9,324 nt of DNA from Belnapia sp. (GTDB taxonomy: Bacteria > Pseudomonadota > Alphaproteobacteria > Acetobacterales > Acetobacteraceae): positions 1-9,324 of the forward strand of contig JAQGIA010000094.1 in NCBI GenBank assembly GCA_028291445.1, in the 5' to 3' direction. The notes under the pieces are model-generated. The model saw only the letters and a program-made list of their open reading frames with translations. It was not told the DNA's origin and made no database searches. Below, in pieces: positions 1 through 5,790 of the stretch; position 1 is the stretch's first letter, and each line of letters starts with the position of its first letter. Position numbers and translations under genes: made by a program.

Positions 1-1
1 C

Positions 2-847
2 AACGTGACCATCTGCTTCGAGGGCGCCTTCCACGGCCGGACCCTGGCGACCTTGGCCGCCACCGGCAACGAGAAGTACCTGGCCGGCTTCGGCCCGCCG
101 ATGCCCGGCTTCAAGCATGTGCCCTTCGGCAACATGAACGCGCTGCGCGACGCGATCGACGGCACCACCGCCGCCGTGATGATCGAGCCGGTGCAGGGCG
201 AGGGTGGCGTCCGTCCGGCCTCGCTCGACTACCTGCGCGACCTGCGGGCGGCCTGCGACGAATTCGGCATCCTGCTGGCGCTGGACGAGGTGCAGACCGG
301 CATGGGGCGTTCCGGCAAGCTCTGGGCCCATCAATGGGCCGGGATCGAGCCGGATATCATGTCCTCGGCCAAGGGCATCGGCGGCGGCTTCCCGCTCGGC
401 GCCATCCTGGCCAAGGAGAAGGTGGCGCAATACCTCAAGCCCGGCACCCATGGCAGCACCTACGGCGGCAACCCGCTGGCCTGCGCCGCCGGCAATGCGG
501 TGCTGGACGTGATCCTGGCCCCCGGCTTCCTCGACCAGGTGGACCGCGTCGCGCGACACCTCTGGCGCGGCATGCTGGGCCTTGCCCATCGCCATCCGGC
601 GGTGGTGGAGGGCGTGCAGGGTGCCGGGCTGCTGCTGGGCCTGCGGCTGAAGCCGGAGGTTTCCAACGGCGACATGCAGGGTGCCGCGGTGGCCGAGGGG
701 CTGCTGACGGTGGCCGCCGGGATGAACGTGCTGCGGGTCGCCCCGCCGCTCACCATCACCGAGGCCGAGGCGGATGAGGCGATCCGCCTGCTCGACCGCG
801 CTTGCCTGCGTTGCACGCCAGGAGCGGAGAAGGCAGCGGCGCAATGA
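2..847 (+). CDS. argD: Acetylornithine aminotransferase, 3' part (5' end outside window)
   Basis: This is a PLP-dependent class III aminotransferase that converts N-acetylglutamate semialdehyde to N-acetylornithine in cytoplasmic arginine synthesis; family members often also act on succinyl-diaminopimelate. The reading frame is open at the left edge, so 281 C-terminal residues are seen and roughly the first 110 of a usual 390-400 are missing. Visible motifs are FHGRT near the edge, IEPVQGEGG, the PLP-ring aspartate in LALDEVQTG (codon at 284), the Schiff-base lysine in SSAKGIGGG (codon at 371) and [12 protein letters not shown], which contacts the cofactor phosphate. The GTG at position 5 is internal, not a start. 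The stop overlaps the argF start as ATGA, so the two are probably co-transcribed and translationally coupled. Related ornithine or succinylornithine aminotransferases share these motifs, but argF next door favours argD. Confidence 0.95.
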   Translation, partial: NVTICFEGAFHGRTLATLAATGNEKYLAGFGPPMPGFKHVPFGNMNALRDAIDGTTAAVMIEPVQGEGGVRPASLDYLRDLRAACDEFGILLALDEVQTGMGRSGKLWAHQWAGIEPDIMSSAKGIGGGFPLGAILAKEKVAQYLKPGTHGSTYGGNPLACAAGNAVLDVILAPGFLDQVDRVARHLWRGMLGLAHRHPAVVEGVQGAGLLLGLRLKPEVSNGDMQGAAVAEGLLTVAAGMNVLRVAPPLTITEAEADEAIRLLDRACLRCTPGAEKAAAQ

Positions 848-1800
848 ATGCACTTGCTGCGGTGAAACCGGAGGCCGGGGGGGTCACGCCCCCCCGGCAT
901 TTCCTCGAATTGATGGATCTTGAGCCGGCGACCCTGCGGCGGATGCTGGACCTGGCATCGCAGACCAAGCGCGGCCTGCCGAACAAGCCGCTGGCCGGCA
1001 AGACCGTGGCGCTGATCTTCGAGAAGCCGAGCACCCGTACCCGGGTCAGCTTCGAGGTCGGCGTGCGCCAGCTGGGCGGCGACGTGGTCTACCTCAATGC
1101 GCGGGACATGCAGTCCTCGCGCGGCGAGGCGTTGAGCGACACCGCCAAGGTGCTGTCCCGCTACGTGGACTGCATCATGATGCGGACCCATGACGTGCGG
1201 CGCATCCGGGAAATGGCGGCGCATGCGACGGTGCCGGTCATCAACGGGCTGACCGACATCTCCCACCCCTGCCAGCTCATGGCCGATGTGCTGACCTTCG
1301 AGGAGCATCGCGGGCCGATCGCCGGGCAGGTGGTCGCCTGGATCGGCGATGGCAACAACGTGGCGCAGAGCTTCATCCAGGCCGCGGCGCGGTTCGGCTT
1401 CATCCTGCGGCTGGCCACGCCGGCCAGCCTTCGGCCGCCCGAATGGGTGGTGGATTGGGCGCGCGCCCAGGGTGCGATCATCGAGCTGACCGACGATCCG
1501 GTGGCGGCGGTGCGCGGCGCCCGCTGCGTGGTGACCGATGCCTGGGTCTCGATGAACGACGAGACCGGCGATGGCAGCGCCCCGAACCGACACAACTTGC
1601 TGGCGCCCTACCAGGTCACGCCCGAGCTGATGCGGCACGCCGCCCCCGATGCGATCTTCCAGCACTGCCTGCCCGCGCATCGGGGCGAGGAGGTCGCCGC
1701 CGCGGTGATCGACGGGCCGCAGAGCGTGGTCTTCGACGAGGCGGAGAACCGGCTGCATGCGCAGAAGGGCGTGCTGCTCTGGGCCATGGGGGCCGGCTAG
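844..1800 (+). CDS. argF: Ornithine carbamoyltransferase (anabolic)
   Basis: This enzyme joins carbamoyl phosphate to ornithine to give citrulline, the step after ornithine formation in arginine synthesis, and acts as a cytoplasmic trimer. The 318 residues match the family's usual length. Motifs in order are the carbamoyl-phosphate loop STRTR (residues 63-67), MRTH (113-116), HPCQ (141-144), the ornithine-binding SMN loop in DAWVSMN (232-238; many homologues have SMG) and HCLP (274-277). The start at 844 overlaps the argD stop as ATGA, which suggests coupling; an upstream in-frame ATG at 802 would overlap argD by 46 bases and is less likely. Codons 11-19 contain a perfect GC hairpin (separate entry), in a poorly conserved leader before the first conserved segment PRHFLEL. 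Position after argD favours an anabolic rather than arginine-deiminase role. Confidence 0.97.
   Translation: MNALAAVKPEAGGVTPPRHFLELMDLEPATLRRMLDLASQTKRGLPNKPLAGKTVALIFEKPSTRTRVSFEVGVRQLGGDVVYLNARDMQSSRGEALSDTAKVLSRYVDCIMMRTHDVRRIREMAAHATVPVINGLTDISHPCQLMADVLTFEEHRGPIAGQVVAWIGDGNNVAQSFIQAAARFGFILRLATPASLRPPEWVVDWARAQGAIIELTDDPVAAVRGARCVVTDAWVSMNDETGDGSAPNRHNLLAPYQVTPELMRHAAPDAIFQHCLPAHRGEEVAAAVIDGPQSVVFDEAENRLHAQKGVLLWAMGAG
874..898 (+). repeat. Perfect 10-bp GC inverted repeat inside the argF 5' coding region
   Basis: The arms GCCGGGGGGG (874-883) and CCCCCCCGGC (889-898) are exact reverse complements around the 5-base loop TCACG, starting 30 bases after the argF start codon. In RNA this would be a very stable stem-loop made entirely of G-C pairs. 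It has no following U-tract, so a standard terminator is unlikely. It lies in the variable N-terminal leader and keeps the frame. It could affect ribosome progress or mRNA stability, could be a palindromic repeat inserted in the gene, or could be neutral. Confidence 0.75.
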
Positions 1801-1904
1801 GCGGGGTTTTGCCGGGCTCCACGGGACCCGACTGCACGGCGGCGGGTGGGCGCGGGCCATCCGCGCCCCTATCTATGGGGCCAGAAGCACCAAGGTCCGT
1901 CCCG

Positions 1905-2885
1905 TTGTCCGATCCGACCCAACCCTCCGCCACGCCTGATTTCCTGCAGCATGACCGGCCGCCGGTGCCGGACATCGTCCTGCCGCGCGGCATCCAGCCC
2001 TTCCATCTGGCCGAGAAGCCGGTGCGTGGCCGGTTGATCCGGCTTGGCCCCTTGGCCGATGCGCTGCTGACCCGGCACGAGAACCACCTCGGCGTCACCC
2101 GCTTGGCCGGGGAGGCGATGGCGTTGACCGCCGGCCTGGCCGGGGCGCTGAAGTTCAAGGGCAGCTTCTCCCTGCAGGCCAAGGGCGATGGCCCGGTCTC
2201 GATGCTGCTGGCCGATTGCACCGAGGCCGGCGCCCTGCGCGGCTATGCCCGGGCGGATGCAGCGGCGCTGGCCGAGATGCTCTCGCATGACCCCACCGCG
2301 GATGCGGCGGCGCTGCTCGGCCGCGGCTACCTGGCCTTCACCTGCGACCAGGGTCCGGACATGGACCGCTACCAGGGTATCGTGGCGATCGAGGGCATGA
2401 CCCTGGCGGCCATGGCGGACCATTACTTCCGCACCTCGGAACAGCTTCGCACCCATATCCGGCTGGCCTGCGCCGAGACCGAGAATGGCTGGCGCGCCGC
2501 GGCCTTCATCATGGAGAAGGTCGCCGGCGAAGGCGGGATCGACCCCGAATTGGACGCCGAGGCGCAGGAGGAGGCCTGGGTCACCGCCCTCGCCCTGGCG
2601 GCGACCCTGACGGATGCGGAATTGCTGGACGACAACCTGCCCTCGCATAAGCTGCTGCATCGGCTGTTCCATGACGAGGGGCTGTCGCTCGACCGGCCGC
2701 GGCCGCTGTCCTACGGTTGCCGCTGCTCGCGCTCCCGCCTGGCGGGGGTGCTGGCGACCTTCGGCCTCGACGACCTGGACCATATGGCGCAGGAGGATGG
2801 CGCGATCACCATGACCTGCGAATTCTGCAACCTCGACTTCCGCTTCGACCGGGCCGAGGTTCAGGCCGGCGGCGGTGGCGCTTGA
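1905..2885 (+). CDS. hslO: 33 kDa redox-regulated chaperonin Hsp33
   Basis: Hsp33 is a cytoplasmic holdase chaperone switched on by oxidation plus unfolding. When reduced, four cysteines bind zinc; oxidation forms disulfides and exposes the substrate-binding surface. Counting from the chosen start (326 residues), the N-terminal domain includes YFRTSEQ (174-180), and the C-terminal redox switch has all four cysteines as CRC (272, 274), 30 residues, then CEFC (305, 308), the family's CxC-X27-32-CxxC pattern. The start is uncertain. TTG at 1905 has an AAGG element nine bases upstream and gives a length nearer the usual 290-300. The in-frame ATG at 1875 adds ten residues, has no visible ribosome-binding site and lies within a small inverted repeat. 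The gene follows argF by 104 bp and overlaps the next gene as TTGA. Confidence 0.93.
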   Translation: MSDPTQPSATPDFLQHDRPPVPDIVLPRGIQPFHLAEKPVRGRLIRLGPLADALLTRHENHLGVTRLAGEAMALTAGLAGALKFKGSFSLQAKGDGPVSMLLADCTEAGALRGYARADAAALAEMLSHDPTADAAALLGRGYLAFTCDQGPDMDRYQGIVAIEGMTLAAMADHYFRTSEQLRTHIRLACAETENGWRAAAFIMEKVAGEGGIDPELDAEAQEEAWVTALALAATLTDAELLDDNLPSHKLLHRLFHDEGLSLDRPRPLSYGCRCSRSRLAGVLATFGLDDLDHMAQEDGAITMTCEFCNLDFRFDRAEVQAGGGGA

Positions 2886-3535
2886 GCGTTCCATTTCCCC
2901 TGGCACGGCTTCCCCTGGCACGGCCCGGCCGGCGCATCCTCCTGCTGCTGCCGATGCTCGCCGCGGCTTGCGGCGGGCGGCAGGAACCGGTGCCGATCCC
3001 GCCGGGACCGCTCAGCTTCAAGCACCTGACCCCGCTGCCGCTGAACGTCGCCGACGTGGAGATCCCGGAGGAGGCGCCGCCGATGCCATCGGGCGAAATC
3101 GGCGCCGGCCTCGTCCCCTCCCCGGCCGAGGCGGTGCGCATCATGGCGCGGGACCGGCTGCTGGCGGTGGGCACCACGGGACAGGCCCGGTTCAGCGTCA
3201 CCCAGGCGCAGGTGGTGGCCGGGCGGGATGCGCTCAGCTGCCTGCTGGCATGCCGGCTGGAGATCCTCTCGCCGTTCGGCAGCCGGTTGGGCTTCGTCGA
3301 GGCCGAGGCACGCCGTTCGGTGAGCGGGCCGGAGGCGACGCGGCCACGGGCGCCGGATGCGCTGCTGCGGCGGGCGATGGACGACCTGAACGTCGAATTC
3401 GAATTCCAGCTGCGACGCAGCCTGCGCGACTGGCTTTCGGCGATGGCGCCGGGACCGGATGGCGGGATGGCGGCGCCCGGACCGGCCGGGGTCGCCCGGG
3501 AAGACCTGCCACAGGAAGGTGAGCCAAGCCCATGA
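2882..3535 (+). CDS. Predicted lipoprotein of unknown function (217 aa)
   Basis: I do not recognise the family. The start is TTG at 2882, overlapping the hslO stop as TTGA; no ATG fits before the signal peptide, so translation probably depends on hslO coupling. The N-terminus is a lipoprotein signal: a basic region with two Arg-containing repeats, a hydrophobic stretch ILLLLPMLAA (residues 19-28) and a lipobox LAAAC with Cys30. The +2 residue is Gly, so an outer-membrane destination is likely (inference). The mature part has a Pro-rich linker (35-70), then a compact alpha/beta-looking domain with C120 and C124 and an Arg-rich helix near 162-185. The Gly/Pro-rich tail ends four bases into ridA. 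Coding looks real: high GC3 and tight spacing to both neighbours. Confidence 0.8.
   Translation: MSVPFPLARLPLARPGRRILLLLPMLAAACGGRQEPVPIPPGPLSFKHLTPLPLNVADVEIPEEAPPMPSGEIGAGLVPSPAEAVRIMARDRLLAVGTTGQARFSVTQAQVVAGRDALSCLLACRLEILSPFGSRLGFVEAEARRSVSGPEATRPRAPDALLRRAMDDLNVEFEFQLRRSLRDWLSAMAPGPDGGMAAPGPAGVAREDLPQEGEPSP
2895..2924 (+). repeat. Tandem 15-bp direct duplication in a lipoprotein signal peptide
   Basis: The 15-base unit TTCCCCTGGCACGGC occurs twice in perfect tandem (2895-2909 and 2910-2924). Because the unit is a multiple of three, the frame is kept, and it encodes FPLAR-LPLAR in the n-region of the signal peptide of the 217-aa lipoprotein. It lengthens and adds positive charge to the n-region. 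It looks like a recent replication-slippage duplication. Confidence 0.8.
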
Positions 3536-3915
3536 CCATCACGCTGTCCAATCCCGCCGGGCTCCATGCCCCGGGCGCCTATTCCCATGCCGCGCTGGCG
3601 CGCGATGCGGCCGCGCGGCTGGTGATGTCCGGCCAGGTGGGGCTGGCGCCGGACGGGACGCTGGCGGCGGATGCCGAAGGGCAGATCGCTCAGGCGCTGG
3701 CCAATCTCGGGACTATCCTGGCGGCGCATGGGATGACCCAGGCCAATCTGGTCAAGATGACGGTCTTCCTGACCGATCCGGCGCTGATCGGTGCCTGGCG
3801 GACAGCGCGCACCGCCTGGCTCGGCGGCAACGCACCGGCCAGCACCTTGCTGATCGTCGCCGGCCTGGCCGATCCGCGCTTCGTCGTGGAGGTGGAGGCC
3901 GAGGCGGCCGCCTGA
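3532..3915 (+). CDS. RidA family protein (YjgF/YER057c/UK114), arginine-less variant
   Basis: The 127-residue length and the segments VMSGQVGLAPDG (31-42), QALANLGTILAAHG (54-67), LVKMTVFLTD (73-82) and the C-terminal VVEVEAEA strand are those of the Rid family, small trimeric cytoplasmic proteins. Canonical RidA hydrolyses reactive 2-aminoacrylate imines using an arginine in a PARS-like motif. Here the aligned segment reads NAPASTLL, so Ser104 stands where that arginine should be. Subfamilies lacking the arginine are known not to show the imine-deaminase activity, so function cannot be assumed and I give no ridA symbol. The start at 3532 overlaps the upstream lipoprotein stop as ATGA, and an AGGTGAG element (3517-3523) sits eight bases before it. 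It is probably the last gene of the hslO-lipoprotein-rid unit. Confidence 0.9.
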   Translation: MTITLSNPAGLHAPGAYSHAALARDAAARLVMSGQVGLAPDGTLAADAEGQIAQALANLGTILAAHGMTQANLVKMTVFLTDPALIGAWRTARTAWLGGNAPASTLLIVAGLADPRFVVEVEAEAAA

Positions 3916-4027
3916 CCGGGTCCCAGCCTAACTGGGCACTGCCCGACTGGTTAAGACCTGACTTCTTCGTGGTGAAACCTGCCGCCGGGCGGCGCGCTGA
4001 GGCGGCGAACCTGCCGAGGAGCCGCCG
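3916..4027 (+). other. Intergenic gap with small inverted repeat and a Shine-Dalgarno site
   Basis: After the Rid gene there is a short inverted repeat, CCCAG (3922-3926) and CTGGG (3932-3936) around five bases, with no U-tract, so it is at best a weak terminator. The middle (3950-3975) is AT-richer than its surroundings and may hold the promoter of the next gene, but I cannot fit a convincing -35/-10 pair. A good ribosome-binding site GAGGAG (4016-4021) lies six bases before the ATG at 4028 and fixes that start. Confidence 0.45.
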
Positions 4028-4324
4028 ATGCCACGCCACCGCCTAGCCGCCCTGGTCCTGTTGATGGCAGCGCCGGCCTTGTCCGCCTGCATCGTGGCGG
4101 ATGTCCAGACCGCGGCGCCGGCGCCAGTCTATTCCCAGGCCTCGCCCTATGCGCCGGGGCCGGATGCGACGGGGCCTGTGGCCGGTTATCGGCCGGCCGA
4201 TGGCTATTGTGCCGAGGCGGTCGGCGTGGCGCAGGACGCCGCCGCACAGGCCGAGGCGACCGGCACCGCCCGGGATGCCGGCCGGGCTTCGCGCACCGCC
4301 GGCTATGCCCGACGGGACTGCTGA
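4028..4324 (+). CDS. Small predicted lipoprotein (98 aa)
   Basis: I do not recognise a named family. The start is supported by GAGGAG six bases upstream. The signal peptide is classic: MPRHR, a hydrophobic stretch LAALVLLMAAPA, and the lipobox LSAC with Cys21; Ile at +2 is compatible with outer-membrane sorting. The mature protein has a Pro/Tyr/Ala-rich linker (29-55), then an Ala/Gly-rich, helix-like segment CAEAVGVAQDAAAQ (61-74), and it ends in an unusual terminal cysteine (YARRDC, Cys98). Cys61 and Cys98 could form a disulfide that closes the domain (inference). It stands alone, 112 bp after the Rid gene and convergent with the minus-strand lipoprotein at 4606-5283. Codon use matches its neighbours. 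Confidence 0.8.
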   Translation: MPRHRLAALVLLMAAPALSACIVADVQTAAPAPVYSQASPYAPGPDATGPVAGYRPADGYCAEAVGVAQDAAAQAEATGTARDAGRASRTAGYARRDC

Positions 4325-4402
4325 GCCCGGGCGGTTGCCCTTCAACCCTCGATCACGCCGCGCTGGCCGCCGATGACGGCCAGGAACTCCCGGCGGATGC
4401 GG

Positions 4403-4430
4403 ACGTCGAGCCTCGGCTCGGCTCGAGCGT
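4403..4430. terminator. Candidate hairpin between convergent lipoprotein genes
   Basis: TCGAGCC (4406-4412) and GGCTCGA (4420-4426) form a 7-bp stem with a 7-base loop; allowing one bulged G, ACG and CGT extend it to 10 bp (4403-4430). It lies between the ends of two convergent genes (4324 plus, 4606 minus), where a bidirectional terminator would be useful. There is no clear U-tract on either strand, only ATTT on the plus side, so termination is uncertain. Confidence 0.3.
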
Positions 4431-4554
4431 ATTTGCAACGCGGCCTTGGTGCCGATGCGATGGGCGGGCGGCGCCTGGATATTCACGGCCAAAAGTCCCG
4501 AAGGCTTGGGGTGGCGCAGCAGCCGGTCGACCAAGCGGTGGCATTGCCAACCAA

Positions 4555-4580
4555 TCCGGAAAATCGTCCGATTCCGGAAT
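4555..4580. repeat. Paired TCCGGA palindromes downstream of the minus-strand lipoprotein gene
   Basis: TCCGGAA (4555-4561) and TTCCGGA (4572-4578) are exact reverse complements separated by ten bases, and the second lies within a perfect 10-bp palindrome ATTCCGGAAT (4571-4580). The patch is AT-richer than its surroundings. It lies 26 bases beyond the stop of the minus-strand lipoprotein gene and could be its 3' hairpin or a protein-binding site; it lacks a terminal U-tract. Confidence 0.4.
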
Positions 4581-4605
4581 GACGCAGTGGCGAGATTGCA
4601 GCGCC

Positions 4606-5283
4606 TCAGCTACCGGTCGGCGGCGGTCCGCTGGGCGCACCGGGCGGTGGCGGCAGGCGCGGCGGCGGCGGTGGCAGGGTAACGGCGGTGGCGCGCAGGT
4701 CCCGCAGCAGGCTGGAAGCGCCGCGGCCCAGTTCCACCTTGCGCTGGAGCAGGATTCCGGAGACGCCTTCCAGCCAGTATCGCACGGTGAAGCTCTGGCT
4801 GGCATTGGCGCCGGTGCCGGTCACCATCCGCTCCAGCACCACCGTGTCGAAGCGGCCGGCCGGGACCTCCAGCGGCTCAAAGGCGACGACGCGCCAGCGG
4901 GTCTCGAAGGGGTAGCGGATGCCGCTGCCGGGATAGGAGACATTGGCCGTATAGCTGGCATTGCCGCCGGTCTTCGCCGGAAACAGGCTGACCATGCCGG
5001 GGCGATGCCCGCTGCCCTCGCTATTCGTCCCCTCGACCATGCCCCAGGTCAGCCGGACCGGGGCGGTGCCGGATCTGGCGAGGCAGATGCCGGCATCGGC
5101 CGGATCGGCGCCGTCGAAGGCCAGGCTGCGGCCATCATCCCAGGTCACCTGGCTGCCGGGCTCGGGACAGGCGAAGAACCAGGTCTTCTCGGCCTGCACC
5201 GAGGCTGTCTTGCAGCCGGCGAGGCCAGCGGAAAGGGCCAGGGCGAGGACCAGTCCGGATGCCGGCAACGGGCGAAAGCGCAT
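4606..5283 (-). CDS. Predicted lipoprotein with proline-rich C-terminal tail (225 aa)
   Basis: Function is unknown. I chose the ATG at 5283 because AGGA lies eight bases upstream and it gives a compact lipoprotein signal: MRFRPLPASG, a hydrophobic stretch LVLALALSAG and the lipobox LAGC with Cys24 (Lys at +2). An ATG three codons earlier (5292) and a distant ATG at 5370 are alternatives. The mature domain has FFACPEPG (Cys39), Cys67, and a segment RVVAFEPLEVPAGRFDTVVL (131-150) followed by TVRYWLEGVSGILLQRKVEL. That layout resembles DUF3108/TapB-like proteins, where a VPAGxFD motif precedes a strand ending in a YW motif; this similarity is by eye only. The tail (204-222) is almost all proline with two runs, PPPPP and PPPP. 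It is monocistronic as far as visible. Confidence 0.8.
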   Translation of the reverse strand: MRFRPLPASGLVLALALSAGLAGCKTASVQAEKTWFFACPEPGSQVTWDDGRSLAFDGADPADAGICLARSGTAPVRLTWGMVEGTNSEGSGHRPGMVSLFPAKTGGNASYTANVSYPGSGIRYPFETRWRVVAFEPLEVPAGRFDTVVLERMVTGTGANASQSFTVRYWLEGVSGILLQRKVELGRGASSLLRDLRATAVTLPPPPPRLPPPPGAPSGPPPTGS

Positions 5284-5477
5284 GCGGGACATCCTGGCGG
5301 TGCTGGTGCGGCGGATCGGCTGAGCATGCCTGAATTCGGCTGGCGTGACAGGCCGGCCCGCGCGATTCATCGTTTCGACGAAGCCACAAGATTAATCTCC
5401 CTCATAGAGATGAAGGTAGCGGTATCGGGCAACGATCTCAGAAAGGAACGGTCCGGTCCGGCTGCTAGCCGGCGCTG
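5284..5477. other. Divergent intergenic region with AT-rich core
   Basis: This gap separates the minus-strand lipoprotein gene from the plus-strand small membrane protein and must hold the promoter of at least the former. The AT-richest part (5365-5425) has a small inverted repeat, ATCTC (5395-5399) and GAGAT (5407-5411). No -35/-10 pair is convincing on either strand. A second hairpin, CCGGCT (5458-5463) and AGCCGG (5467-5472) with a 3-base loop, ends five bases before the ATG at 5478. Confidence 0.4.
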
Positions 5478-5711
5478 ATGCCGGCCGGCCAGCAACAGGG
5501 GCGGCTACGGGAGCAGCAGCGGGACGATGATCTCTGGGATGAGGTTTGGGACAGCTATGATGCGGCACGGGCGGCGCAAGCCCGGTCCCGGCGGCGGCGC
5601 GGCTGGTTCACGCCGACCTGCATCATCCTGCCCGGCGTCGTCCTGCTGATGACGGCCGGGGCGGTCCCGGCGCCAACGGGCAGGCCGGGCTTCGGCGACC
5701 CGCTCGGCTGA
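5478..5711 (+). CDS. Putative small single-pass membrane protein (77 aa)
   Basis: I do not recognise this protein. It has a Gln/Arg and acidic N-terminus (REQQRDDD, then LWDEVWDSYDAARAA), a basic cluster SRRRRG (38-42) and one hydrophobic segment of about 18 residues (44-61, FTPTCIILPGVVLLMTAG), followed by a short Pro/Gly tail. By the positive-inside rule the N-terminus would be cytoplasmic (inference). The amphipathic Trp-rich start and ordered layout look like a genuine protein rather than a shadow, and most third positions are G or C. No Shine-Dalgarno is visible before the ATG and a hairpin sits five bases upstream, so expression is uncertain. It precedes lnt by 79 bp and could be co-transcribed with it. 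Confidence 0.5.
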   Translation: MPAGQQQGRLREQQRDDDLWDEVWDSYDAARAAQARSRRRRGWFTPTCIILPGVVLLMTAGAVPAPTGRPGFGDPLG

Positions 5712-5754
5712 CGCAGTCTGCCGGTGACGCAGCCGCCGGTGACGCAGGCTGCCG
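5709..5754 (+). repeat. Three-copy 15/16-bp tandem repeat upstream of lnt
   Basis: Three consecutive copies are present: TGACGCAGTCTGCCGG (5709-5724), TGACGCAGCCGCCGG (5725-5739) and TGACGCAGGCTGCCG (5740-5754). All share TGACGCAG and GCCG. The first begins with the stop codon of the small membrane protein gene and the array ends 36 bases before the lnt start. It may be a slippage product or a set of direct binding sites. Confidence 0.7.
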
Positions 5755-5790
5755 CTTGCCTCGGGGCACCGGTCGGGGCTAGCTGCCGCG

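Larger units (their letters stand above)
4342..4605 (-). pseudogene. Possible decayed coding sequence (no intact gene in 4325-4605)
   Basis: No intact gene occupies the gap between the two convergent lipoprotein genes. On the minus strand, however, two adjoining frames look coding. About 4534 to 4435 reads RLLRHPKPSGLLAVNIQAPP then AHRIGTKAALQ. About 4410 to 4342, one frame over, reads LDVRIRREFLAVIGGQRGVIEG and a TGA stop, with 21 of 22 third positions G or C. The frames would join by a shift near 4411-4434, where an inverted repeat lies. I cannot name the ancestral protein. In such GC-rich DNA this pattern can arise by chance, so the call is tentative. Confidence 0.25.

Noticed and set aside
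460..1860. Long minus-strand open frame (466 codons) opposite argD and argF
   Set aside because: It is antisense to two well-identified enzymes, is rich in Arg, His, Gly and Pro, and has no recognisable motif; it results from the high GC content.
1801..1874. Possible terminator after argF (CGGG..CCCG stem at 1813-1830)
   Set aside because: The stem has a bulge, the loop is tight and no U-tract follows; the TTTT lies before it, not after.
1869..2921. Minus-strand open frame opposite hslO
   Set aside because: It is codon-aligned antisense to a clear Hsp33 with all four zinc cysteines, and its composition is that of a shadow frame.
4207..5478. Long plus-strand open frame across the lipoprotein gap and the minus-strand lipoprotein
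   Set aside because: It overlaps two better-supported genes in other frames, is low complexity (Gly, Ala, Arg) and lacks motifs.
5709..5754. CRISPR-like array
   Set aside because: There are only three copies of 15-16 bases with no spacers between them, and no cas genes; it is a simple tandem repeat.
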